Notes under the pieces: model-generated
The model's input: the letters and a program-made list of their open reading frames with translations, nothing else
Database searches by the model: none
What the model was told of the DNA's origin: nothing
Position numbers and translations under genes: made by a program
NCBI GenBank assembly: GCA_013115135.1
Contig: JABANP010000010.1
Location: 124,001-188,000, forward strand
Length of the DNA: 64,000 bases
Origin: Perkinsus olseni
Taxonomy: Eukaryota; Perkinsozoa; Perkinsida; Perkinsidae
Direction: 5' to 3'
Shown here: positions 30,180 through 41,118 of the stretch, in pieces
Layout of the letters: each line of letters opens with the position of its first letter
How positions within the stretch are numbered: the first letter of the stretch is position 1

Positions 30180-31400
30180 CTCAGATCTACCTCCACCCGG
30201 ACCAAAGGCAATGCCCCGCTTTCTCCCACCCGCTGCGGGCGGCTCTGAGAGAATGGATGAAGAGATTGGACGTAACAAGGGGCAACTACCCTCCCTTGGG
30301 CGGATGTAGCTATCCGCGGCTCGCTGACTCTCCTCTCTTGATCGCAATGTTAATGCCCGACCGAATTCGCTGAACGGAAAATACGTCGGCGCCGAGGATC
30401 GAACCTGCCTACTCTTTCCCGGCTGTCGCCCCGGAGGACTTAGTTTGATAATCGCGATGGTAGCCCCGGCCGTAGGTGTCGTACTCCCACTTTTGGTCCT
30501 CTCCTCGACGACTCGACGTCTCCGCCGCGACATCAGTACCCACGCCTGAGCCATCGGGAGTTTCAGGAAAAGCCAACCACCACCACGCCCGTCCTACCGG
30601 CCCATCGGCTGTCCCCACCCGAAGTCTTCGTTTCGGCGCCTCTCCGCAGATAGCTCCGCCGGGGCTGTCGGTCCTCCTTCAGAGGAGGGAGGTTGGCGAA
30701 GAATGACCCACCGGGCTTGGGCACTGAGCATGGATGAACTCAACAGGGCCCCTGGGAAGCCCCCAAGGTCTACTCGCGGCCTTGTCCTCCTTGCTGCTGG
30801 TCTTGCCTCTCTCGCTCCGCCCCTCAGATGAGCGTCTAAGGCAACAAGTCGCCATGGGCATGGGGAGGCGCTGCCAACTTACGCATGATGCTTCTCAGTT
30901 GATTCCCGCGGCTTAGCTTTCCTCGATTCGTGAGTGCGCGACCTACACAGGAACAAGTGGTGTACGCGAACAGCAAACGCTTTCATCAAGGATAAGATAC
31001 AGAGAGATGTCCTCAAACGTTTCATCGTACGGGCCTATCAACTGGAATCATATCTGATTCAACGGCACCCCACAGGATCCAGTCAGAGAGACCGCGGCGA
31101 GCTACGAACCCGTCAAGCAATCCGATGGACGAAAGTGGGCCCAAAACTGAGCCTACTATACCCTTACCTCCGTGACCTTGATCGGGACCTGGTCCGCTTC
31201 CGCTTCTCCCTGGATTCGCGTCCTCTAGACCTCGACCTGACGACGTCAACTCTACCGCTGTGCGGGCCCGCTAGGTGGCAGTCCGACCTGCGGTCTCTCT
31301 TTGCCGGCGCCTCTTCCTCCTCCTCGCCCTTCTTGGCACGACTCTCACTGCTGTGTCGTTGATGTTGGGATGCTGTCTTCTCTATCCCTCCCAAGACCAT
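30180..31400 (-). CDS. RS-rich (SR-like) protein
   Basis: The minus strand near 31400-31170 encodes an acidic run (KKGEEEEEAPAKRDRRSD) followed by an Arg/Ser run (RSRSRGRESREKRKRTRSRS) and a donor GGAGG|GTAAGG. Downstream exons near 30945-30890 (Ser/Arg/Lys-rich, THESRKAKPREST) and 30840-30690 (SSEGRSERGKTSSKEDKAAS) continue the style. An exon at about 30560-30413 reads QKWEYDTYGRGYHRDYQTK and ends at an intron (30412-30370). Arg/Ser-rich regions mark pre-mRNA splicing factors. No RRM is visible here. Both ends and the joins at 31100-30950 and 30690-30600 are uncertain. The intron at 30412-30370 holds a tRNA B-box-like motif. Confidence 0.45.
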
Positions 31401-31453
31401 GCTCTTACTGGGTTTCTGCCACAGCCCGAAGCCTGACCAAGACGAGGATGAAA

Positions 31454-32216
31454 CTACTCGGTAGTCGGTGTATTACTTTTGGCCTTGCAGTACAGACCGT
31501 GGCCCCGACCGCCACAAGTAGTACATCTGAAGGGACGTCAATCGGCAGGAGACGAGAAGGGACAGTGCCCACCTCAAGGAGTCCAACACAAAGGCTGCCT
31601 CATCCTTCGATACAGTATTAGTACCCTTTCCTAGTACAATCGCCACCGCCTCCTCGACGACCGACTGAACCAACAAAATCGCTACACGACAACGGTCCCA
31701 GACAGCACCTCCATCTGCTCATCAGCCGCTTTATCCTGACACTTGTCCGCCTCGTGGCCCATCTCACCACACTTCAGACACCTCCGCATCGGGCATCGCT
31801 CCGCTGAATGACCTTCCGATTTACTGACATCACCGAATTTACTGCACCCAGAAAAATCCACCACTGCTACTACCATGACACGCACTTGGCAGGTGTGCCG
31901 GAAGTGGGCAGAGTGTACATGTGGCCTTCCTCTGAGCGAAGACCATTGAAGTAGCGTTTGAAAACATGGTACTCGGCCGCATCCAACGGAGGGAGGGCTG
32001 ATGAGAAGAGGAAGTACGAGGAACAGGCAACCCAAATGATAGACTACTTCCCCTCTTTCTCTTGGCCGGCTGCCGTGTTGTGGCTGGTTTGGTAGCGTCA
32101 GTCTTCTCCTTCTCTAAGAGGCTAGGATCGCCCTGGAAGTCTTCGGTGAAGACCGCTTCTTGCTCCTCATCAGCGGCATCCGTCATCAGCATGTCCATCG
32201 GGTCCCCTAACACCAT
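31454..32216 (-). CDS. CCHC zinc-knuckle protein
   Basis: The start at 32216 opens an acidic head (MVLGDPMDMLMTDAADEEQE) and a basic patch (RQPAKRKRGS). A canonical CX2CX4HX4C knuckle (CTLCPLPAHLPSAC) follows near 31890. After a 61-nt intron comes a second knuckle, CLKCGEMGHEADKC. A 44-nt intron leads to a helix (SVVEEAVAIVLGKGTNTV), and a last exon carries a knuckle variant CTTCGGRGHGLYC, ending at 31454. Proteins with several such knuckles bind single-stranded RNA or DNA, often in RNA processing or surveillance. The second knuckle is clear from sequence. The joins around 32050-31990 are less certain because one exon boundary there was not fixed. Confidence 0.6.
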
Positions 32217-32670
32217 CAGTCCAATGGGACACCAGTTAGTGAACTATGATGCGCTCAGCGAGCCCCAGGAATGACAGTACTGTTGACAGCAGAACCGTTG
32301 ACAGTATTTTGTCTTTCCGATAGCACACCCAGATTCAATGTTGCGCTGAGATTGACGAATAGCTTGAAGCCCGTTAGTACAGCGAACGGCCGATGAGATG
32401 ATAAGATACCCACCTTCACGATGAGTGCGACGGAGAATGATAATACAAAGCGTGCAGCAAGGGGAAGAGAGGAGGCCCCCTCGTTTCGGAGCAGGAAAAC
32501 CTTTATACAATTTGAAAGTCTGCCTGGTCTGGGGTGAGGCCGTTGTGCCAGCGCTCGAGGATATGACATTAGTGAGTGAAGATAGCGGTTTGGCGGTAGG
32601 GTCGAAATTGGGGCATCGACTTGGCGGATGAAGAAAAGCCACTTTAGCGACAGGACTCAGATAGGAAGTT
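32217..32670. other. No recognisable gene
   Basis: Overlapping minus-strand frames of 100-130 codons are present without domain similarity. Part may be the 5' leader of the zinc-knuckle gene. Confidence 0.3.
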
Positions 32671-33455
32671 CTATTCCGCGAGTAAGGCCCTCAGTCCCAT
32701 GATTAAGGGAAGCGATTTCGCCGATGATCGGTTGTCTCGCGGGCTAGATTTCCTCTCTTCGGTGAGGGAAGCTTGACTGTCTTTCGGGAGCTCCCTACTA
32801 CCATAAGCAGGTTCCGTAGCAGAGGTGGGTCGTGCTACCACTCCTCTCCCCCCTCCGCTGGCGGCCATCCTCTCGAACTTATCCTTCACCAGTCGATAGA
32901 AGAGTGCAGGACAAGAGGCGTACCTGGCAAAGGAAAGCACTTGACTGTTAAAATTCATTACGAGAAAGGAACACAAGAAGCATAGCGATCGCGGCGACAT
33001 TCAGGCGGGAAGCTCACACCAAGGTCGACGAATTATAGAAATCACTGCCAGAGGGATCAAGGGAACCGTAAGCACGGTTTCACATCCATGACTGCCTTCG
33101 AGTCGGTCACAGAGAGATTAACGAAGGTAAGAGCCCCGATAGAGGGATATAGCCTCTCCTAATGTAGCCTTTCAACACTATTTTCCCACGGCATTCAGTC
33201 AACAGATCAGAATCGACCATCCAACGGATCCTCAAGCCGCGCAGCAACCTCCAGCCCATCGGGGGGCTGGAAGCCTCGCCTAGAGTCGTACGGTCCTCAG
33301 CGTGCTGCCCCGCTAACCGCTACTACCTCTCCATAAATTTTGCTACTTTAGCCTTCATAACCTCATCTCCCTCCGCCGCATAGAGCTCCTCGAGTCGGCG
33401 AGCATACTCCTTGCCGTCGTTGCTGCTGGGCTTAGCGGCAACAACAGACGACATC
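32671..33455 (-). CDS. Hypothetical protein, two or more exons
   Basis: An ATG at 33455 opens a short exon with a charged helix (YARRLEELYAAEGDEVM, then KAKVAKFMER) and a GTAGTAG donor. A later frame near 32930-32671 gives PALFYRLVKDKFERMAA, then a Gly/Ser-rich and charged tail to a stop at 32671. The two helical parts are similar in style, but I could not prove that they join. No family is recognised. Confidence 0.35.
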
Positions 33456-34214
33456 GTTATACGTGGGAGCCAACCCTGACACTCAACATTCTGACACCTC
33501 TAGCTACGCTACTTCCTAGGAAGATTTGTCTCGAGAGCAGGCCCACTGGAGGAAGCCCGACAAGATCCACCCATCGCTCGCATGCAGTACTGAACTCAAC
33601 CTCGGATACTCTGATAGTGAGCCTTCATAACGGTCATCGGACAAGTCATTTTTTAATGGAGCCCGGGACGTCTGCTCTCGTCTTTTTCAGTTTCTTGAAC
33701 TTCTGCAAGTTCTTTTACACCTCTGAGGAATCAGCTCGTGAAAGTCGAGAGGATTCTTCTTGTTCCTTCCGGAGTCTGATAGAAGGCAAGAACGAACTCG
33801 AGGCGTAAAGAAAAGAGGCGGAGCGATGCAATGATATCTAGTCGAGCATACGACAACTCGTCAGCTCAACATGCGCAGGAAAATCGTCGCCGCGGTAGAG
33901 GGCACAGTCGTTTCTAGAGAGTCGGCCAGCCTCTGCCGCCCCCGCGTCGAGTGATACAGCCAATTGAGACGAAGCCAGAGGGGACAGACGAAGATACCAT
34001 TGCCCAGGACCCCGCTCACTACCTATGTTCTTATCCTTCCATTTACTCCTCTTCAATGTGATGGGTCTGTTGCCTACGTACCTGCCAACCCACCGTCCAC
34101 CGCTGCGCCTTCACCAGTCGATCTTTCACGGGAGTGACGAGGGGAAGGTACCAACTTGCGGTCTCGGACCAAATTCCACCATTCAATTTCGAATTAGCAA
34201 GAAGCCATCCTGTA
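33456..34214. other. Spacer, probable 3' exons of the RBM42-like gene
   Basis: The minus-strand RBM42-like gene must end in this stretch, since its RRM exon closes at a donor near 34218. I could not choose the last exon with confidence. Plus-strand frames here (33617-33808) look spurious. Confidence 0.3.
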
Positions 34215-35061
34215 TTACTTATGGTTCATCTCCTTCAACGCCTTTATCATATCCTCAGGATCACGGAAGCTCAAGAAACCATAACCTGAGATGCAGAAAT
34301 TCATAACGCTTCGCTCCGCTAGAAAAATCACCTTTGCTCTTCCCTGATCGTTTGTCCCTGACGATCTTGGCCATTTGCAAACTGGGATACCTGAGAAGCC
34401 CATCGTGCAGTCTGTCCCGGAGGAGGAGGCGTCTTCGCCTACTGTTTGAATGAGTTAAGAAGTAGATCGTCCGTTACTTCGTTACCCAGGTCGCCGCAGA
34501 ATATCCTGAGGAAGAGCGCGACGATGGTGGATGCCTCTTGCACGGCCAAGGTCGGGAAGAGACGACTCAGTTACGTCCCAGCTCACCGGAAATCATCGCT
34601 CGGCCACTCTGACAGGGTGGGGTCCGCCCATATTTTCCCTCCAGCTCTCCGAAGTTGGCCCTTCGCCTTCACCTTATGCTTGCCTGAAGAATGCTGTTAT
34701 GGTTAACGCTGTAGCGGTAGCATAAATATTACTTCTCTTCTGAGGCGCCACAACTCCTGGGGGCACTCCATTCAGGGTCATCCCCGAACCGCCAACACCA
34801 AAGCCACCGGGCAGCCCCATGAAAGGCGGGGGAGGGATCTGAGGGGGGAGAGTCCAAGGTCACGCGCGATCGGGCAAGAAAGAACTTACAAATCCACCGG
34901 CCCCTGGTGGCGGCATGGGGGGCGGGAACATCCCTCGAGGGGGTGGAATGTTCATAGCTGCCAAGGACTAACACTGAACGAACACATGTCATACCATCCC
35001 TTCCGTAAATCGTGACGCCCCTCCGGAACTCAATGCCATCCAGCGTCATCACAGAGACCAC
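34215..35061 (-). CDS. RBM42-type RNA-binding protein (one RRM)
   Basis: The exon near 34960-34750 is Pro/Gly/Met-rich (RGMFPPPMPPPGAGGF, GLPGGFGVGGSGM), as in the N-terminal half of RBM42. The RRM is split over three exons. The first gives the RNP2-type strand IFCGDLGNEVTDDLLLNSF near 34510. The second gives AKIVRDKRSGKSKG near 34370-34332. The third gives GYGFLSFRDPEDMIKALKEM (RNP1) at 34285-34220. The phrases FCGDLGNEV and RDKRxGKxKGYGF are diagnostic of RBM42, a spliceosome- and hnRNP K-associated factor. The last intron (34331-34286, 46 nt) contains the 12-mer repeat. The 5' start and the final exon are not resolved, so the true gene is longer at both ends. Confidence 0.8.
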
Positions 35062-35268
35062 CTTTCACAATGTCTCGTTAAGAAAGCGTTTAATGACACC
35101 CAACATGGTATCGAGAGTCGCCTTCGTGAGCGCCAGTACCTACCCCGTACGTTGCCCCCAGCTCACCTACGCCGTATCACCTTAGTATCCACTGACCCCA
35201 TCAGGCCAGGCTCCGGCGTACCCCTGAAAGGCCGGTCCGGGCGAGGAGAACCAACCGTCGAGGTCCTC

Positions 35269-38200
35269 CTACTTGCCGTTGAGGTACAAGGCCGTCTGCG
35301 TTATCGCTACCATGCTTTCCGCGTATAGCTTGAGCAACTGTTGTAGGCTACCACACAGAGGCGTGTCACTATCATGATGCCTGGATGGAGTGGTACTAGT
35401 AGATATGATCTACAACCCCCTCCTACGTGATTATCTTGTTGATAGCAGTGGTAGAGGATAGAAGGGCCAAATAGGAGGTATCGTCCATGGACTTAGTGTT
35501 CTCTAATGCCCTTCCAACAACTGCTCTCAACTCCTCCAACTTCTCTGCTACCATCGCTGAGCCTGGTACGCACTGTCTGACCGAGACATCCACATGGGAC
35601 GTACATGCTCGACCGGGTACGAGGAGATGCACCACTAGCTGGTGACACATAAGGTTAGCCTCTTCCACCTAGAGTAATCCAGCGGTAGTAGACAGAGCGG
35701 GCGCGGCCTTTTTCTCAGGCCCTTACCGCGACCCGAAGGCTGTTGGCGTCGACCAAACCTTCTGGGTGGATGCGCATGGCCTCTCTCGATAGGAAGAGGG
35801 CCGTGGCGGTATGCCCCATAGGACATGAAGGAAAGAAGGTACGAACCTGACTTGCAATCTTGCTAAATCTTGCTATTACTCAACGATGACCCTACCAGAA
35901 CCCCCACTTGAGCAACACTGAGGGACTTCGTCTGGGCCACTCCGAGCGATACATCGGCCATAGCGACCAGGCTGACTATTCGCTCGTGGCGCTCCACCTC
36001 AGGCCGAGAGCATCGTCCTAACCACTACTACACTTTCCGAGGGCTCACCAGGTACTCTTCCATCAACAGCCGTAGAAGCATCCCAGCAGGGAACTTATCC
36101 TTATCGTTAAAGGCTGCACTGATGCCCGAGAGAACGTCGAAGATGTCAGCGAGGAGATCGCTGGTAGCCGACGGTAAGGCGGTAAAGATGCCTGTTGAAG
36201 CGAATGGGAGGGGCCGGGCGTGAAGGCCTACACTGTCGAACTCGCTGCAAGTTAAGATACTCTGTCGATGGGCTATGAGGGCCTTGGTGGATCATATAAC
36301 GCCATGAGTGATAGGCCAGACAAGCATCAGTGTCAACCTCGTCGAGTATCTTATTGTACATGCGTGCAGATTATACGTACCACTCCTTCCCCAAATACCA
36401 TCATTGCAGCAGCCATGATTGTCCAGTCTTCTTCCCTGTATTTCTCCACCGCTGCTATCACGGCTCCTATTCTCTCATGACCCTAAGTGTCAATCCTCCC
36501 ACAACAGACCCGCTCTTGCTGCTCACCTCAATGTCTGCAAAGTAGTCCATGAGACTGGGAGATCCATCCGCTTCTCCTCTAGAGCCTTCCATGCGCTCAG
36601 ACGTGACGAACCTGCTCGAGCTGACCCCAAGAGCGACCGCAGTGCGTCAACTACTGATAGGCGAATTCTGGGAAACCGATGGTCTTCTGCGAGAAATCAC
36701 CAACAACAGCGAGGGCATCAACAGCCCAGCCGTCCATGAGGCGATGACAAAGGTCCCGGGTCAGATCCAAGCTCATAGTCTCTCTGTGAGAGGATACTTC
36801 GAAGACCTGCGCCGTATGGGTGGGTGAGAGGAGGGCAATGAGACGCACCTCCTTAATAGAGGGCCTCCTGATCATCCAAGGCAACGGCTCCGGCAAAGCG
36901 ATTATCGAGTTGGCACGCCTCTCGTTGAGCCTTCGGCAGAACACTTCCACTATTTGAGTGATGCCACCTACGCCACTACAGACACCAGGCGGTCCTACTA
37001 CGGCCGCCCACCTTCTACCTTCCCTGCTAGCAGTCATCGGCCTGAGTGCAGGGGCAGGGTAGAGCTGAACTGTCACCGCGGACTACCTCGGAAGATCATC
37101 CGGGGCGACCGTCTTGAAGCCAAAGGAGTCCGTGTAGCGTTGAGAGAGGTACTTGTGGGTCAGCGACTTGGATACCAGTGACGGCTAAGGAATAAATTCG
37201 TGGCGGGCGGTCATAAATCCATTGGCAGGACCATTTGCAGCAATACCGAAGTGAACTGATACCCGAAGCATCCCTCTACTGACCTTCAGGTTATCCACCC
37301 GGTTCCTCAGCCTTTGCTGCCACCTCGAGAGATGACTCGGTCTCCTGGTACCATCACTATCAGCCAAGGCTGGGCCGTTGGCGTTCCTCCCTACCTCCCC
37401 CTATTACCCATAGTTCCTCGTCGGAGCATACCAACATCAGTGCAAAGACCCCTTTGGATGATGTTACGATCGACGATGTCCACGGTCTTGCTGAGGCGCC
37501 CGCAGATGGCAGCGACGGCCTCCAACTCCTCCCTGCCGCGGCTCTCTCCGCAGCGACTATCCACAGCACGCTACTACCGTGTCATTCGGGCCGTCTCGTC
37601 CATCCTACGGGCGAAGTTCTCACTGTCCTCAAGACTTCTTTTCCGATCCGCCAACATAGACGACATCAGAGCCACCTCCAGCTGCGATTCCACGTGCATC
37701 TACCAGAATATTCAGGATACCGTTCCCCCCTCTTCAGGTCAGGCGACTGCTGGTCACTTGGTTGGCATGTTGATGTAATTTGCGCATGCGTGCAACCTCC
37801 AACTTCAATTCCGTGTTTCTCCTTCGAAAGCTTCTCAGTGGCTTCACCCTCCACCAAACCGCCTCTACCCCCGCTGGCTGAATCCAAACCGTATCGCCGA
37901 GCCAAGAACGTTACTGTCAGGACCTCCTGGCGTGGGGGCGTCCTCGGTAACCCCAAGCTCAGCAAGTCTCTGTTGGAGGCGGTCGGCCAGCACACTACAT
38001 GACCAGTGACCAAACCGCAGCATAACGATCGGGTTACTCTATTTTCCTCTTCTCCGCTTCCCATGCTACATTGACCTCCTGTAATCGCTGGAAGTGATGT
38101 TCCTACATACCATAACTTTCACAACTCACAAAATAAGACCATCGCCGAATAGCGAGCGACAAAGCACATCCAAAGGTGCCCTGACTGCCCTACTACACTG

Positions 38201-38714
38201 AGCTCATCCTCGAGCTCCTTCAGTCTGGCACGATCTCGAGGCATCTCCTCAGCCGTGACTCTCTTCGACTCCTCTCGAGCTGAGATGGCCAACTCTGCCA
38301 CGGACCTGATGGCAGGAAGGAAGTGGCAATCCCTATGTTCTACGAAAATACGACTGACGGACGATGTAGACTTGAGAGCCACACGGGCGATGAAAAGATA
38401 TAGGTACGAAGCACAGAAACCAGTAAAGATCCGAAAAGCAAGAACGGGGATGGTGAATAGACCACTCGGTGATTCCTTCTCGTATTACGAATGAGGACCG
38501 TCCATCGAGCCCACTCCCGGCCTCACTACCTGCAGCGATCTTGTACCTCACGGTTGCTCCTCTGCAGATCCCGTAGTAATGCCCTTAATGATCTTTCAAC
38601 CTCAGCTGCCTCCGGCCCCTCGATAGACTGCATACAGTCCCGTATGTGAGTCAATCGCATGAAGGTCTCCCTGATGGAGCGGCCGGGCAACAGGCTCCTT
38701 CTACACGACCCCAC
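35269..38714 (-). CDS. Large multi-exon helical protein, unrecognised
   Basis: Many short helical exons follow one another on the minus strand: IRETFMRLTHIRDCMQSIEG near 38690, IRSVAELAISAREESKRVTA near 38300, ADRLQQRLAELGVTED near 37980, AICGRLSKTVDIVDRNIIQR near 37470, TQIVEVFCRRLNERRANSII near 36930, DLLADIFDVLSGISAAFNDK near 36130, VSLVAMADVSLGV near 35950 and LQQLLKLYAESMVAITQTAL near 35330, ending at 35269. The spacing suggests a single alpha-helical scaffold or tethering protein of perhaps 900 residues, or two adjacent genes. I could not identify the family. The exon joins are not worked out. Confidence 0.35.
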
Positions 38715-38932
38715 CTATGGATATCAGCAATACCCTTCTCACTCCAGTCCGGTGAGGACGTGAGCCCGCTGTCTGGAGTCGCCTGGGATGGCTTGTGGTC
38801 AGTAGGACTGTGCGACGTGCGTATGGACTGGCTGCATCCTCGAGAGAAAGACTTTCAGTGCATCAAACGACTGCCTCTGCTAGTCGTTGACTAGCGAGCT
38901 TCTCGATCAGCCAGCCAAGCTAGCGCGAATCA

Positions 38933-39560
38933 TTACTCGGGGTAGCATGACACCACGGGCCAGCTATCAGGATTCGTGGCCTTTCGCCTCGGCCGCCGCT
39001 TCGCCTCAACTGGGAGAATCGAGTCCAATCGTGGGCTAAGGGCTCGGCTCCTGCTGCTCTTACTTGACTTTGTTCCCGATCTTTTACCATTCACTATCCT
39101 CTGCAATGCATTGTCGAGGTCCACGAGCCCAATGCTACGGTCAACAGGGGGCTCATACTTCCTATTGAGCGGCTCATAGCGAGAAGGTTCATTCCTATAC
39201 GACTAACCCTTTGTAAGAGCCATCAACGAGCCTTCCCCTCCTGGGCGCTTTACCCGGGGAACTTCGGGCGATACCTATGATAGCCTATGGATTGGGCCTG
39301 TCGGCAGTCGCTACCATTCAGTAGCTTCTCGATGGCGTCCAGCCTGGTCGAGCCGGCAGTCCTCGTTCCCATCGGAAGCCTTCACCTAACCTGACCCATC
39401 ACCTTCCGAAGGGCGGGGATCAGTACCCTAGCTAGTCGCCTGAATCTGGTCGCCATCGACTCGCCAGTTTTACTCTGCAAGTGCCACGACGCGCTTGACC
39501 CGTAGGATGGTAGCGACTGGGATGAACCCCGACAGAACCGCACTCGGAAAGATTCTATCA
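38933..39560 (-). CDS. Hypothetical exons, possibly the 5' part of the preceding large gene
   Basis: Minus-strand frames carry KTGESMATRFRRLARVLIPA near 39440, RLDAIEKLLNGSDC near 39330 and a basic Ser/Arg stretch (QRIVNGKRSGTKSSKSSRS) near 39100. They may be the N-terminal exons of the large helical protein at 35269-38714 or a separate gene. No domain is recognised. Confidence 0.3.
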
Positions 39561-39987
39561 TCTCACCGAGTGTTCACCAGGTGAAAAAGCCGGCAGCTGC
39601 AGCGGTGGCCCCGAGGAACTTCGTGCAGCCTGTCGACCCTCAGATACCTACATGCTTGCTATTAATGAAGAACGCAGCGGTCCACACTGACGGGAGGTGG
39701 CCTACCGTCATCGTTCAAACTATGTACTCACAGATTTCAAAAAGTTGGTCATATTCCCCACGGAGATGCTCGATTCACCACTACGTTGTGCCGTGGGCCG
39801 ATAGAGCGGATGTCGATCCATTCGGTAGCTTTGCCTTGCTAAGTGAACGGCGAAGTGCGTGTCGTCGGGTTGCCTGATAGGGTGCTGGTAACTTCAGCGG
39901 GCGCGCGCGTTTTCAGCCGGCTATCGATCGCCTGATCGATTAGGGCTCTCGTCAGGCCTCCCACCCTGTACCTTGACCAGTGTCGCC

Positions 39988-40577
39988 ATGGGATCCGGAA
40001 AACCCAGAGGAATCAACTGCGCGCGTAAGCTCCGCAACACCAGGAGGAAGAACTTGTAATAAGGGACGGCTCTGGCTCCGACTCTGTCATCTCGTTCTGC
40101 TCGGTCGTGTTGTATCGCTGGTAGCACTGTGAGGATGTTCTTGTGTGTTCAGGTGGGCCGATAAGGACTACAAGAAGGCCAACCTCGGAACTGTCTTCAA
40201 GTCCAACCCCTTCGGAGGCTCTTCCCATGCTAAGGGAATTGTCGTCGAGAAGATGGGTATTGAGGCCAAGCAGCCTAACTCTGCCATTCGTAAGTGCTGC
40301 CGTGTGCAGCTCATCAAGAACGGCAAGAAGATCGCCGCTTTCGTCCCCAATGATGGTAATGCCCTGGGATGCTCTCGCCACTAGACACCTTCCACTTCTC
40401 TTCCTTACAGGTTGCCTTAACTTCATCGATGAGAATGACGAAGTGCTCGTGTCCGGATTCGGTCGTCGTGGCCACGCCGTCGGTGATATCCCCGGTGTCC
40501 GTTTCAAGGTCGTTAAGGTTGCCGGTTGCTCTCTCCTTGCCTTGTACAAGGAGAAGAAGGAGAAGCCTCGTTCTTAA
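39988..40577 (+). CDS. RPS23: 40S ribosomal protein S23 (uS12)
   Basis: uS12 lies at the decoding centre of the small subunit and helps ensure accurate codon reading. Three exons, 39988-40055, 40153-40355 and 40411-40577, give 145 residues (family about 143). Introns are 97 and 55 nt. The family core is complete: [36 protein letters not shown] with the conserved Pro-Asn turn, [25 protein letters not shown] and [15 protein letters not shown], ending KEKPRS. The N-terminus ([17 protein letters not shown]) is slightly longer than usual. Both splice joins restore codons that match the family. This is the only plus-strand gene for about 10 kb. Confidence 0.97.
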
Positions 40578-41118
40578 GCTCAACAAAAGCCTGACGATGG
40601 AGTCTTCTCTTCTTCCGGTTTCACTGGTTGCCCCTCTGCGATACTCCGGTTGATTCGCCCATGATTTGCGTTCACAGTGTACTCAATAATCGTTGACAGC
40701 TGATAGAGCCAGTATTCAGCAAATTTGTCATTTACTGCATTGAGATATTCAGAGAGGGGAGGTAATGGTGGTGTCGAGGCAAGACGGATCGGAAAATTGC
40801 TGAAGGAAAAATAGAACTTTTCTGTAAATTTGTGCACTCACTTTCTGGTATTGAACACAACAGTGTCCGTGTGTGATTTCAAAGTCCAACGCCGACAGTC
40901 CAACTTTGCTAGACTAGCACTGACGTACCTTTCTAAGGGGGCTAGTTCAGCCTGTTCAATAGGCTCTGCTCGTCAAGCCTAAGAAATTCTTGAAAGAAGT
41001 TTTTAGTAAGAACGTTGCTCTCGACGCGCGAGGTGATAGTCAGCTGGGGAATGTTCTTTCCTCCCGGCGGAATCCGCAGTATTCCGAACACAACAGTATT
41101 ACTTCAATAATCATCACA
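40578..41118. other. Intergenic, nothing recognised
   Basis: This stretch holds the 3' flanks of two convergent genes (RPS23 and the helical-repeat gene). No RNA gene or repeat is seen. Confidence 0.4.

Noticed and set aside
30590..31400. Plus-strand frames opposite the RS-rich gene
   Set aside because: Their Leu/Ser/Pro-rich composition is what Arg/Ser codons give when read in reverse, and no splice-consistent model appears.
39900..39915. Run of GCGCGCGCG upstream of RPS23 as a regulatory element
   Set aside because: A short dinucleotide run with no second copy near other ribosomal genes in the window. There is no support for a function.
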